NCBI GenBank assembly: GCA_963763475.1
Contig: CAVXOR010000004.1
Location: forward strand, 62,001-126,000
Reading direction: 5' to 3'
DNA: 64,000 bases
Source: AC-32 sp963763475
Lineage (GTDB): Bacteria > Actinomycetota > Thermoleophilia > Gaiellales > Gaiellaceae
Positions 8,215 through 17,200 of the stretch are shown here, piece by piece; within the stretch, counting starts at the first letter, position 1, and each line of letters opens with the position of its first letter. The position numbers and the translations under genes are program-made. Below the pieces are notes generated by a model. The model was not told where the DNA came from. It was given only the letters and a program-made list of their open reading frames with translations, and made no database searches.

Positions 8215-8823
8215 GTGCTCGACATCGGCTGCGGCACGGGCCGCTTCCTGGCCCAGCTGGCTGAGGTTGCCAAGGCGTGGGGCGTCGACCGCTCGCCCGA
8301 GATGCTCGAAGTCGCGCGCACGCGCGTCGGGGGCGCGGGCCTGAAGCTCGGCTCGGCCGAGGAGCTGCCGTTCAAGGACGGCTGGTTCGAGCGGGGGACG
8401 ATGTGGCTCGTCGCGCACCTCGTCGACCGGCGGCGTGCGTTCGCCGAGGCGGCGCGCGTGCTCGAGCCGGGTGGCCGCTTCGCCGTCGCCACGTTCGACC
8501 CGAGCTACTTCGACGAGTTCTGGCTGAACCGGCTCTTCCCCTCGATGGAGCGGGTCGACCGCGAGCGGTTCCCCACGGCCGAGGCGCTGCAGCCCGAGCT
8601 GGCCGGCGCGGGCTTCACCGACGTGCGGCCGACTCGGCTTTCACAAACGGGGTCTCTCACCCGCGAGAACGCGTTGGAGCGAATCCGCGGCAAGCACATC
8701 TCGACCTTCGCCCTCATCTCGGGCGAGGAGTACGAAGCCGGCCTCTCGCGAGCGGAGCGGGAGCTGCCAGAGCGGGTCGACTACCGCGTCGAGTGGCTGA
8801 TCGCGATCGCCGAACTTGGGTAG
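8215..8823 (+). CDS. class I SAM-dependent methyltransferase; true start likely upstream of 8215
   Basis: From GTG 8215 this gives 202 residues, opening directly in SAM motif I (LDIGCGTGRF). Later come GVDRSPEML (acidic end of strand 2), AEELPFKDG (motif II/III) and FAEAARVLEPGGRFAVATF, placing it in the UbiE/Methyltransf_11 group; its substrate is unknown. Conserved-looking sequence continues upstream in frame from about 8104 (FFSSHAAVYDRLRPYD), a typical N terminus of such enzymes, but no ATG, GTG or TTG lies between the stop at 8077 and 8215. The real start may be a rare codon just after the upstream stop, or the sequence may carry an indel. Confidence 0.75.
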   Translation: MLDIGCGTGRFLAQLAEVAKAWGVDRSPEMLEVARTRVGGAGLKLGSAEELPFKDGWFERGTMWLVAHLVDRRRAFAEAARVLEPGGRFAVATFDPSYFDEFWLNRLFPSMERVDRERFPTAEALQPELAGAGFTDVRPTRLSQTGSLTRENALERIRGKHISTFALISGEEYEAGLSRAERELPERVDYRVEWLIAIAELG

Positions 8824-8833
8824 AACCGACGCT

Positions 8834-9676
8834 ATGAGCGAACCGCGTCTCAAAGGGACCGTAGCGCTCGTGACCGGTGCGAGCCGCGGCGGCGGGAAGG
8901 GCATCGCGCTCGTCCTCGGCGAGGAGGGCGCCATCGTCTATGTCACCGGCCGTTCCGTTCGCGGGGAGCCGACCACGCTCGACCGACCCGGCACGATCGA
9001 CGACACCGCGGAAGAACTGACCGCCCGCGGGGGCACCGGCATCGCGGTTCGCTGCGACCACACGGACGACTCGCAGGTCGAGGCGCTGTTCGAGCGGATC
9101 CGGCGCGAGCAGGGCCACATCGACCTGTTGGTCAACAACGCGTGGAGCGGCTACGAGTTGCCGCTCTACTTCGAGACGCCGTTCTGGGAGATGGAATGGC
9201 GCCACTGGGACCTGATGTTCAGCGGCGGCCTGCGTGCGACCGCCCTCTCCTCGATGCTGGCCGCCCCGATGATGCTCGCCGTGGGCCGCGGCCTGATCGT
9301 GAACATGACCTGGGTGCTCGACCGGCCGCACGGGGTCACGTTCTACGAGGTGGTGAAGAACGCGACGAACAAGCTGACCGAGCAGATGGCGGACGACCTC
9401 AGGCCGCACGGCGTCGCGTGTGTCGCCGTGTCGCCGGGTTGGATGCGGTTGGAGCGGATGGACTTGACGCCTGAGCACGCGGCCAAGGCCGAGTCGCCGG
9501 GGTTTCCCGGTCGAGGGATCGCCGCGCTGGCCGCCGACCCGGACGTGCTCGAGAAGTCGGGCGGCCTCTTCACCACGCCAGCCCTCGCCCGCGAGTATGG
9601 CTTCACCGACGTCGACGGCAAGCAGCAGTCGACGTTCTGGGACGAGCACTGGGCGTCCCCCGCCGCGACCGAGTAA
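8834..9676 (+). CDS. short-chain dehydrogenase/reductase, atypical active site
   Basis: A 280-residue Rossmann oxidoreductase. The cofactor motif is TGASRGGGKGIA (residues 15-26) in place of the usual TGxxxGxG; NNA after LLV is conserved; YxxxK is present as YEVVK near residue 175. The catalytic Ser about 13 residues before the Tyr is replaced (segment NMTWVLDR), as in some DHRS1-like SDRs, which it also resembles in its long C-terminal half. ATG 8834 is chosen over TTG 8816; TAGAAC 7 nt upstream could be its -10. Substrate unknown. It precedes the pyr leader and is not obviously linked to it. Confidence 0.82.
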   Translation: MSEPRLKGTVALVTGASRGGGKGIALVLGEEGAIVYVTGRSVRGEPTTLDRPGTIDDTAEELTARGGTGIAVRCDHTDDSQVEALFERIRREQGHIDLLVNNAWSGYELPLYFETPFWEMEWRHWDLMFSGGLRATALSSMLAAPMMLAVGRGLIVNMTWVLDRPHGVTFYEVVKNATNKLTEQMADDLRPHGVACVAVSPGWMRLERMDLTPEHAAKAESPGFPGRGIAALAADPDVLEKSGGLFTTPALAREYGFTDVDGKQQSTFWDEHWASPAATE

Positions 9677-9718
9677 CGTCCGGCCCGGCCGTTACTGTCC
9701 CGCGGCGAACAGAGCACC

Positions 9719-9749
9719 CCTTTAACCCGGTCCCGTGAGGCCGGAAAGG
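9719..9749 (+). promoter_or_regulatory. PyrR-binding hairpin hiding a Shine-Dalgarno
   Basis: CCTTT (9719-9723) pairs with AAAGG (9745-9749), and CCGG (9727-9730) with CCGG (9741-9744), leaving a loop TCCCGTGAGG. The loop fits the PyrR recognition pattern UCCNGNGAGG. The 3' arm is the Shine-Dalgarno AAAGGAG for the GTG at 9758. In Mycobacterium smegmatis the same arrangement mediates PyrR-dependent translational repression, so UMP-bound PyrR should shut the operon here too. There is no U-tract, so attenuation by termination is unlikely. Confidence 0.8.
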
Positions 9750-9757
9750 AGTCGAAG

Positions 9758-9784
9758 GTGAGTCACACCCTGAACGCGCCCTGA
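9758..9784 (+). CDS. 8-codon leader ORF of the pyr operon
   Basis: GTG AGT CAC ACC CTG AAC GCG CCC TGA encodes MSHTLNAP. It starts 6 nt after the Shine-Dalgarno AAAGGAG that lies in the PyrR hairpin. Its stop overlaps the inferred pyrR start as CTGA, so ribosomes finishing the leader could reinitiate at CTG 9781. An alternative is that a single-base indel separates this segment from pyrR and it is really the pyrR N terminus. Confidence 0.5.
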   Translation: MSHTLNAP

Positions 9785-10359
9785 GCGCGGACACCTCTGA
9801 AGCTACGACAGTTCTCGACGCCGAGGCGATCGCGAAGGCGATCACGCGGATCGCGCACGAGATCGTCGAGGGCAACGCCGACCTGAGCAAGGTCGCGCTC
9901 GTCGGCATCCACACGCGCGGCGTGCCCATCGCCCAGCGACTGCGCCACCGGATCGCCGACCTCTCGAGCGCCGAGGTCGCCTTCGGCCAGCTGGACATCA
10001 CCTTCCACCGCGACGACGTCCACGTCCGCGGCGGTGAGGCGCCGAGGCACCCGCAGCCGCTCGTGCGCTCGACCAGCCTTGACTTCCCGCTCGAGGGGAT
10101 GACGGTCGTGCTCGTCGACGACGTCCTCTACACCGGCCGCACGATCCGCGCGGCCATCGACGCGCTCTTCGGCTACGGCCGTCCCGAGCGTGTGCAGCTG
10201 GCCGTGCTCGCCGACCGCGGCCACCGCGAGCTCCCCATCCGCCCGGATTACGTCGGCAAGAACCTGCCCACCGCCCGCGACGAGCGCATTCAGGTCGAGC
10301 TCGTCGAGGTGGACGAGATCGACCGCGTCCTGCTCGTGACCAAGGAGACCCATGGGTGA
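9781..10359 (+). CDS. pyrR: bifunctional PyrR regulator / uracil phosphoribosyltransferase
   Basis: From CTG 9781 it has 192 residues. The PRPP-binding motif VVLVDDVLYTGRT is diagnostic of PyrR, as are AITRIAHEI near the N terminus, GIHTRGVPIAQRL, and DRGHRELPIRPDYVGKN near the C terminus. PyrR binds pyr mRNA when UMP is high and has weak uracil phosphoribosyltransferase activity. No ATG, GTG or TTG lies in frame between the stop at 9736 and GTG 9922, which is inside conserved sequence, so a CTG start coupled to the leader ORF is the best reading. It overlaps pyrB by 8 nt. Confidence 0.9.
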   Translation: MSADTSEATTVLDAEAIAKAITRIAHEIVEGNADLSKVALVGIHTRGVPIAQRLRHRIADLSSAEVAFGQLDITFHRDDVHVRGGEAPRHPQPLVRSTSLDFPLEGMTVVLVDDVLYTGRTIRAAIDALFGYGRPERVQLAVLADRGHRELPIRPDYVGKNLPTARDERIQVELVEVDEIDRVLLVTKETHG

Positions 10360-11347
10360 GATCCACGTCATGCGGGAGGGCTTCCTCCCGCCGAAGGAAC
10401 CGCCGCGCCGGCACCTGATCTCGATCGGCGACCTCGAGCGCGAGGACGTCGAGCGGCTGCTGGCGACCGCCAAGAGCTTCTCTCGCTCGCTCGAGCGGGA
10501 GATGAAGAAGCTGCCGACGCTGCGCGGCCGCACGGTCGTGAACGTCTTCTACGAGTCCTCGACGCGCACCTCGTCGAGCTTCGAGCTGGCCGCGAAGCGC
10601 CTGAGCGCGGACACGATGTCGATCAAGGCCGCAGGCTCGTCCGTCGATAAGGGCGAGTCGCTGAAGGACACCGCGCTCACGCTCGGCGCCTACGACCCGG
10701 ACGTGATCGTGATCCGCCACCCGCAGATCGGCGCGCCGCAGCTGGTCGCCCGCTACACCGACGCGCACGTGGTCAACGCCGGCGACGGCAAGCACCAGCA
10801 CCCGACTCAGGCGCTGCTCGACCTCTACGCGATCCAGGACGAGCTCGGCCGGATCGAGGGCGTCCACGTGGCGATCGTCGGGGACGTGCTCCACTCGCGG
10901 GTCGCCCGCTCGAATGTGCAGGCGCTGACGCTGATGGGCGCGAAGGTGACACTGGTCGGTCCGCCTCCGCTGATCCCGCGCGGGATCGAGGCGATGGGCT
11001 GCGAGATCTCGCACGAGATCGGCTCGATCGCCGACGCGGACGTCGTCTACGTCCTGCGGATGCAGCGGGAGCGGATGGCCGAGGGCGCCAACTACGTGCC
11101 CTCGCTGCGCGAGTACACCGAGCGCTGGGGTGTGACGCCCGAGCGGATCCGCGCCGGCCAGAAGATTATGCACCCGGGCCCGATGAACCGCGGGGTAGAG
11201 ATCGACCCGCGGGTGGCCGACGCCGACGAGGCGCTGATCGAGGCCCAGGTTCGCGCGGGCCTCGTCGTCCGGATGGCGGTGCTCTACGACCTGCTCACCA
11301 CCGGGCCGGTGCCGGTCGAGGCTGCCGAGCCGCTGGAGGTGGCCTGA
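10352..11347 (+). CDS. pyrB: aspartate carbamoyltransferase catalytic chain
   Basis: A 331-residue enzyme that joins carbamoyl phosphate and aspartate, the first committed step of UMP synthesis. The carbamoyl-phosphate signature FYESSTRTSSSFE is near residue 67, followed by the SSVDKGESLKDT loop, HPTQALLDL, and HPGPMNRG with the aspartate-side residues. It is slightly long because of an N-terminal extension; ATG 10370 is a possible alternative start. No pyrI regulatory chain is present, as usual in actinobacteria. Overlaps: 8 nt with pyrR, and TGATG with pyrC. Confidence 0.96.
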   Translation: MGEIHVMREGFLPPKEPPRRHLISIGDLEREDVERLLATAKSFSRSLEREMKKLPTLRGRTVVNVFYESSTRTSSSFELAAKRLSADTMSIKAAGSSVDKGESLKDTALTLGAYDPDVIVIRHPQIGAPQLVARYTDAHVVNAGDGKHQHPTQALLDLYAIQDELGRIEGVHVAIVGDVLHSRVARSNVQALTLMGAKVTLVGPPPLIPRGIEAMGCEISHEIGSIADADVVYVLRMQRERMAEGANYVPSLREYTERWGVTPERIRAGQKIMHPGPMNRGVEIDPRVADADEALIEAQVRAGLVVRMAVLYDLLTTGPVPVEAAEPLEVA

Positions 11348-12648
11348 TGCTCTACGGCAGGAACGGCCGTAAAGACGACCTCGTCGTGCGCGGAGCGCGC
11401 GTGCTCGACCCGGTCGAGGGCGTGGACGCGATCCTCGACGTCCGGGTCGACAAGGGCACGATCGCGGCAATCGGCGAGCAACTCGACGCGAACGGCCACC
11501 GCGTGGTCGACGGCGCCGGGCTCGTGCTCGCGTCGGCCTTCGTTGATCCGCACGTTCACCTGCGAGTCCCGGGTGGGGAGGACGAGGAGACGATTGCCTC
11601 GGGCACCGAGGCGGCAGCGGCCGGCGGCTACTGCGCGATCCTGGCGATGCCGAACACCGACCCGGTCGTCGACTCCGCTGCGGTGCTCGGCTCGCTGATC
11701 GAGGACGCGAAGGCTCAGGCGAAGGTCCCGGTCGGCTTCCTCGCCGCGATCACGCGCGGCCAGGACGGTTCCGAGCTGACGGAGATGGCCGAGCTTGCCG
11801 ACCAGGGCGCGGCCGGCTTCACCGACGACGGCCGCCCGGTCGTCGCGCCCGCCCTGATGCGCCGCGCGCTTCAGTACCACGGGATCACCGGCCGCCGGCT
11901 CGCGCTGCACTGCGAGGAGCCGACGCTCTCGAAGGGAGGCCAGATGCACGAGGGGGCCGTCTCCGCCGAGCTCGGTTTCACCGGCTACCCGTCCGTCGCC
12001 GAGAGCCTGATGGTCGAGCGCGACCTCTCGCTCGCGGCCTACGAGCAGGCGCCGCTGCACCTGCTGCACCTCTCGGCGCGTGAGTCGGTGGACGCGCTCC
12101 GGGCCGCGCAGGCGAAGGGCGTCTCGGCGACGGCCGAGGTCACGCCGCACCACCTCTGCCTGACCGACGAGGCGGTGCGCTCGCTCGACTCCAACGTGAA
12201 GATGAACCCCCCGCTGCGCTCGGCCGACGACCGCGCCGCGTTGGTCGAGGGCCTCCGCGACGGGACGATCGGCTCGGTCGCGACCGACCACGCCCCGCAC
12301 GCCCGGCACGAGAAGGAGGTGCCCTTCGAGGCCGCGCCCTTCGGCGTGACGGGGCTCGAGACGGCGTTCGCGGCGCTCTACACGCACCTCGTCGAGCCGG
12401 GACTGCTGAAGCTGGAGACGCTGCTCGAGCGGATGTCGGCCGGGCCGGCGCGGGCCTACAGGCTCGAGTCGCCGCGGATCGCGGTCGGTGCGAAGGCGAA
12501 CCTCGTCCTGCTCGACACCGAAGCTGCGTGGCGAGTGGAGGAGGGCGGCTTCCGCTCCCGGTCGGCCAACTCCTGGCTGCTGGGGCAGACACTGCGCGGC
12601 CGGCCGACGCTGACCATCGCGGCCGGGAGGGTCGCGTTCGAGGCGTGA
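11347..12648 (+). CDS. pyrC: dihydroorotase, class I type
   Basis: A 433-residue amidohydrolase that closes carbamoyl aspartate to dihydroorotate. Zinc ligands His69 and His71 sit in DPHVHLR; further landmarks are MPNTDPVVD, FTDDGRPV, LHCEEP, HLLHLSARES and the catalytic ATDHAPH. Length and the long C-terminal tail fit the larger (class I) bacterial dihydroorotases, which often associate with PyrB. The start overlaps the pyrB stop by one base, and the stop overlaps the next gene as GTGA. Confidence 0.95.
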   Translation: MLYGRNGRKDDLVVRGARVLDPVEGVDAILDVRVDKGTIAAIGEQLDANGHRVVDGAGLVLASAFVDPHVHLRVPGGEDEETIASGTEAAAAGGYCAILAMPNTDPVVDSAAVLGSLIEDAKAQAKVPVGFLAAITRGQDGSELTEMAELADQGAAGFTDDGRPVVAPALMRRALQYHGITGRRLALHCEEPTLSKGGQMHEGAVSAELGFTGYPSVAESLMVERDLSLAAYEQAPLHLLHLSARESVDALRAAQAKGVSATAEVTPHHLCLTDEAVRSLDSNVKMNPPLRSADDRAALVEGLRDGTIGSVATDHAPHARHEKEVPFEAAPFGVTGLETAFAALYTHLVEPGLLKLETLLERMSAGPARAYRLESPRIAVGAKANLVLLDTEAAWRVEEGGFRSRSANSWLLGQTLRGRPTLTIAAGRVAFEA

Positions 12649-13214
12649 TCGCCGTGGCCCACAGGCACCTCGACGAGACGGGCGAGCGCTACCGGTCGCG
12701 TGTCGTCGAGGCGATCGACGCGGAGGTCGACGTGCTCGCGTCGTTCGTGCTCGGCTCCGGGCTCGTCGGCGGCTACCGACCCGGTGAGAGCGACCTCGAC
12801 CTCGTGGTGGTCGTCGACCGACCGCTCGAAGGAGCCTCGCGCACGCGCGCGATCGAGCGGATCGCCGCCCTGGAGCTGCCCGGCCGCCGGCTCGAGCTGG
12901 TCGTCTACGTGCACGGCCGGCAGCCGCCCGCCTTCGACCTCAACCTCGAGGTCGACGCCCAGGGCGTCCGCGAAGCTCCCGACGAGCGCGAGCATTGGTT
13001 CGTGATCGACGCGGCGATCGCCCAGGAGCGGATTCCAGAGTGGTCCGACTACTTCGATCCCGTCTCGGAGGGGCGAACGCGCGCTGCCGTGGAGGAGTCG
13101 CTCGCCTGGTCGGCGGAGTGGCCGAGGCTCGAGTTCGCCCGGCTGAACGCGGCTCGCGCGCGCCACTACCTCGAGCACGGCGAATGGATCTCGAAGCCGA
13201 AGGAGGAGCGATGA
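12645..13214 (+). CDS. nucleotidyltransferase-fold protein inside the pyr operon
   Basis: A 189-residue protein with a Pol-beta-type nucleotidyltransferase core: GSGLVGGYRPGESDLDLVVV (residues 37-56) is the GS-x-DxD motif that binds metal and NTP. The helical C-terminal half resembles the ANT/DUF4111 group, which includes aminoglycoside adenylyltransferases, but nothing fixes the acceptor. It is coupled on both sides (GTGA with pyrC, ATGA with carA) and so must be made with the pathway enzymes. This is not a standard pyr gene; a regulatory or salvage role is possible but unproven. Confidence 0.7.
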   Translation: MIAVAHRHLDETGERYRSRVVEAIDAEVDVLASFVLGSGLVGGYRPGESDLDLVVVVDRPLEGASRTRAIERIAALELPGRRLELVVYVHGRQPPAFDLNLEVDAQGVREAPDEREHWFVIDAAIAQERIPEWSDYFDPVSEGRTRAAVEESLAWSAEWPRLEFARLNAARARHYLEHGEWISKPKEER

Positions 13215-14254
13215 CCGGGTTCTTGGCGCTCGAGGACGGGACCGTCTTTCGCGGCGAGTCGGTCGGTGCCGAGGGCTTCGCGTTCGGCGAGGCCGTGTTC
13301 ACGACCGCGATGACCGGCTACCAGGAGGTGGTCACCGACCCGAGCTACTCGGAGCAGCTGGTCGCCTTCACGGCGCCGATGGTCGGCAACTACGGCGTCG
13401 AGGCCGACCGCTGCGAATCGCGCCGGCCGCATGCGCGCGCGGTCGTGATGCGTGAGGCGCGCGGGCCTGCCTGGACCGACTGGCTGCATGACCATGGCCT
13501 CGTCGCGCTCTCGGGAATCGACACGCGTTCGTTGGTCGTGCGCCTGCGTGAGGCCGGCGCGATGCGGGCAATCGCCGTCGCCGGCGAGGCCTCGGTCGAG
13601 GAGGCGGTCGCGGCCGTCAAGGAGCAGCCCGCGATGGCGGGCCGCGCGCTGGCCATGGCCGTCTCGACCTCCGAGCCCTATGTCTACTCCGACGCGGGCG
13701 TCGCCCGGATCGCGGTGGTGGACTACGGCTGCAAGCGTTCGATCCTCGACCGGCTCGCCTGGGCTGGTGCGGCCGTCACGGTCTACCCGCACGACGCCGA
13801 CCCCGAGGAGCTCGCACGGTTCGACGGCGTATTGCTCTCGAACGGGCCGGGCGATCCGGAGCCGCTGGCCGCCGAGGTCGAGGCGGTGCGCGCGCTGCTC
13901 GGGCGGGTGCCGGTCTTCGGGATCTGCCTCGGCCACCAGCTGCTCGCGCTGGCGACCGGCCACGAGACGTTCAAGCTTCCCTTCGGCCACCGCGGCGCGA
14001 ACCACCCGGTGCTCGAGAAGCGCACCAACCGCGTGCTGGTCACGAGCCAGAACCACGGCTTCGCGGTGGCGCGCTCGGATGCGCCCGAGGTGACGCACGT
14101 CTCGCTCTACGACGGCACCGTCGAAGGGCTCGAGCTCCCGGAGCTGCGGGCGCGATCGGTGCAGTTCCATCCCGAGGCGAGGCCGGGCCCGCACGACGCG
14201 TGGCCGCTGCTCTCCCGCTGGGTCGAGGGGGTGGCACTTGCCGAGGCGGCGTGA
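13211..14254 (+). CDS. carA: carbamoyl-phosphate synthase small chain
   Basis: A 347-residue glutaminase subunit that supplies ammonia to CarB. The N-terminal CarA domain (about 1-150) carries TAMTGYQEVVTDPSY; the class I amidotransferase domain has the nucleophile Cys239 in GICLGHQ and the His-Glu pair in QFHPEA near 316-321. Length is close to the bacterial norm of about 360-380. ATG 13211 has a strong AGGAGG 5-10 nt upstream and overlaps the previous stop as ATGA. The 3' end overlaps carB by 17 nt. Confidence 0.96.
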   Translation: MTGFLALEDGTVFRGESVGAEGFAFGEAVFTTAMTGYQEVVTDPSYSEQLVAFTAPMVGNYGVEADRCESRRPHARAVVMREARGPAWTDWLHDHGLVALSGIDTRSLVVRLREAGAMRAIAVAGEASVEEAVAAVKEQPAMAGRALAMAVSTSEPYVYSDAGVARIAVVDYGCKRSILDRLAWAGAAVTVYPHDADPEELARFDGVLLSNGPGDPEPLAAEVEAVRALLGRVPVFGICLGHQLLALATGHETFKLPFGHRGANHPVLEKRTNRVLVTSQNHGFAVARSDAPEVTHVSLYDGTVEGLELPELRARSVQFHPEARPGPHDAWPLLSRWVEGVALAEAA

Positions 14255-17200
14255 TCTCCGCTCGGTCTGCCTGATTGGCTCGGGGCCGATCGTGATCGGG
14301 CAGGCCTGCGAGTTCGACTACGCGGGCTGCCAGGCGCTGAAGGTGCTGCGCGAGGACGGCTTCCGCACGATCGTCGTCAACTCGAACCCGGCGACGATCA
14401 TGACCGACCCGGGCTTCGCCGATCGCACCTACCTCGAGCCGCTCGACGTGGAGGCCGTGGCCGACGTGCTCGGGCGCGAGCGGCCCGACGCGCTGCTGCC
14501 CACGATGGGCGGCCAGACGGCGCTGAACATCGGCCTCGAGCTGGCCGAGACCGGCGTGCTCGAGGCCCTGGGGATCGAGCTGATCGGCGCGCCGCCGGAG
14601 GTGATCCGCCGCGCCGAGGACCGCCAGCTCTTCCGCGAGACCGTCCGCGAGGCGGGCCTGAAGGTGCCCGAGTCGCTGGTCGTCACCTCCCGCTCCGAGA
14701 TCCCGCGCGACCTCAGCTTCCCGGTCATCCTGCGGCCGGCATTCACCCTCGGTGGTCACGGAGGCGGCACTGCGCACGCATGGAGCGACTTCGAGCCGTT
14801 GCTCGAGCGGGCGATCGCCGAAAGCCCGGTAGGCCAGGTGCTCGTCGAGGAGTCGCTGCTGGGCTGGGACGAGTTCGAGCTCGAGCTGATCCGCGACCGC
14901 AACGACAACGTGGTTGTCGTCTGCTCGATCGAGAACCTCGACCCGATGGGCGTCCACACGGGCGACTCGGTGACGGTCGCGCCGCAGATGACGCTCTCCG
15001 ACGAGGCGTACCAGGAGCTGCGCGACGCCGCCGCTACCGTGATCCGCGCGGTCGGGGTCGAGTGCGGCGGCTCGAACATCCAGTTCGCGCGCGACCGGGC
15101 CAGCGGCGACGTGCGCGTGATCGAGATGAACCCGCGCGTCTCACGTTCCTCGGCGCTCGCCTCGAAGGCAACCGGCTATCCGATCGCCAAGGTCGCGGCC
15201 AAGCTCGCCGTCGGCTACACGCTCGACGAGATCCCGAACGACCTCACCGGGACGACCCCCGCCAGCTTCGAGCCGACACTCGACTACGTGGTCGTCAAGG
15301 TGCCGCGGTTCGCATTCGAGAAGTTCCCCGGCGCGGACACGACGCTCGGCACGCAGATGAAGTCCGTGGGCGAGGCGATGGGGATCGGACGTACGTTCAC
15401 GGAGGCGCTGTCGAAGGCGCTGCGCTCCCGCGAGCTCGACGGCGGCGCCGTCACGCCGTGGCCCTCGCTCGACGAGCTGCCCGAGGGACTGCACCCGTGG
15501 TTCCGCGCGGAGCTCGAGCGGTTGCGGCTCGGCCCGCTGAACCTGAGCGACCTGGTCGGCGACGACTGGCTGCGCCTCAAGCGGCTCGGCCACTCGGACG
15601 CGGCCGTCGCGCGCGCCTGTGGCGTCGACGAGGAGACCGCTCGGGCGGCGAGGCGGGCGTGGGGGGTCCGGCCGAGCTACCGGCGGGTCGACTCCTGCGC
15701 CGGCGAGGTCGAGGCGGCCTCGAACTACTGCTACTCGACCTGGGGCGAGGCCGACGAACAACCAGCGCCAGCTGGCTCGGTCGTGATCCTGGGCTCCGGC
15801 CCGAACCGGATCGGGCAGGGGATCGAGTTCGACTACTGCTGCGTCCACGCGGCGCAGAGCTTCCGCGCGCTCGGCTACGAGGCGGTGATGGTCAACTGCA
15901 ACCCGGAGACCGTCTCGACCGACTACGACACCTCCGACCGGCTCTACTTCGAGCCGCTCGGCGTCGAGGAGGTGCTGGCGGTCTGCGAGCGCGAGCAGCC
16001 TGCCGGGGTCGTGATCCAGTTCGGCGGCCAGACGCCGCTCAAGCTCGCTCGCGCGATCGAGGCCGCGGGCTTCCGGGTGCTCGGGACGCCCTTCGAAGCG
16101 GTCGACCTGGCCGAGGACCGGAAGCGGTTCGCCGCGCTCTGCGACGGGCTCGGGATCGCGGTGCCGCCGTGGGGGACCGCCACGAGCGCGGACGAGGCCG
16201 TCGAGGTCGCCGAGCGCGTCGGTTACCCGGTGCTGGTGCGACCGAGCTACGTGCTGGGCGGGCGCTCGATGCGGGTCTGCTACGACGCCGAGGCCGTGCG
16301 GGAATCCGCCGTGGTGGGCGGCACGCTCCTCGTCGACCGCTTCCTCGAGAACGCGATCGAGATCGACGTCGACGCGCTCTGCGACGGCAACCAGACCTTC
16401 GTCGCCGCGGTCATGCAGCACGTCGAGGAGGCGGGCATCCACTCCGGCGACTCGAGCTGCGTGCTGCCGGCGCCGTCGCTGACGCGCTCCGAGCGGCGGG
16501 CGGTCGCGCACGCGGTGCGGCGACTGGGGCCGGCGCTCGGGGTCGTCGGGCTGCTGAATGTCCAGCTCGCGCTCGCCGACGGCGAGCTGTTCGTGCTGGA
16601 GGCCAACCCGCGCGCCTCGCGGACGGTGCCGTTCGCGAGCAAGGCGACGGGCGTGAACCTCGTTCAGGCCGCTTGCCGGCTCGCGGCCGGGGCGACGATC
16701 CCGGAGCTCGAGCTCGGGCGTGATCCTCGGGCGCGGGGCGCGCAGGTCTCTGTCAAGGCGGCCGTGCTCCCGTTCGCGCGCTTCCCCGGCGCCGACCCGG
16801 TGCTCGGCCCGGAGATGCGCTCGACCGGGGAGGTGATGGCCAGCGCCTCCGACCTCCCGACCGCGTTCGCCAAGGCGGAGCGCGCGGCCGGACGGCGGCT
16901 GCCGGCAAGCGGCACGGCGTTCCTCTCGGTGCGCGACGAGGACAAAGCCGTCGCGGTCCCGGTCGCCCAGGCACTCGTCGGGCTCGGCTTCCAGCTGCTC
17001 GCCACCGCCGGCACGGCGCGCACGCTGGCGGCAGCGGGGCTGGTGGTCGAGTACGTGCGCAAGGTGACCGAAGAAGGGGAGGGGGCGACCGTCGTCGACC
17101 TCGTCCGCCGAGGCCGCTGCGATCTCGTGATCAACACGCCGCAGGGCTCGGGCGCGCGCACCGACGGCTACCGGATCCGCGAGGCGGCACTCGTCGCGCG

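Noticed and set aside
9781..10614. The 14-mer CTGAGCGCGGACAC occurs at 9781 and again at 10601 in pyrB
   Set aside because: Both encode LSADT in frame in a compositionally biased genome; chance is the simplest reading.
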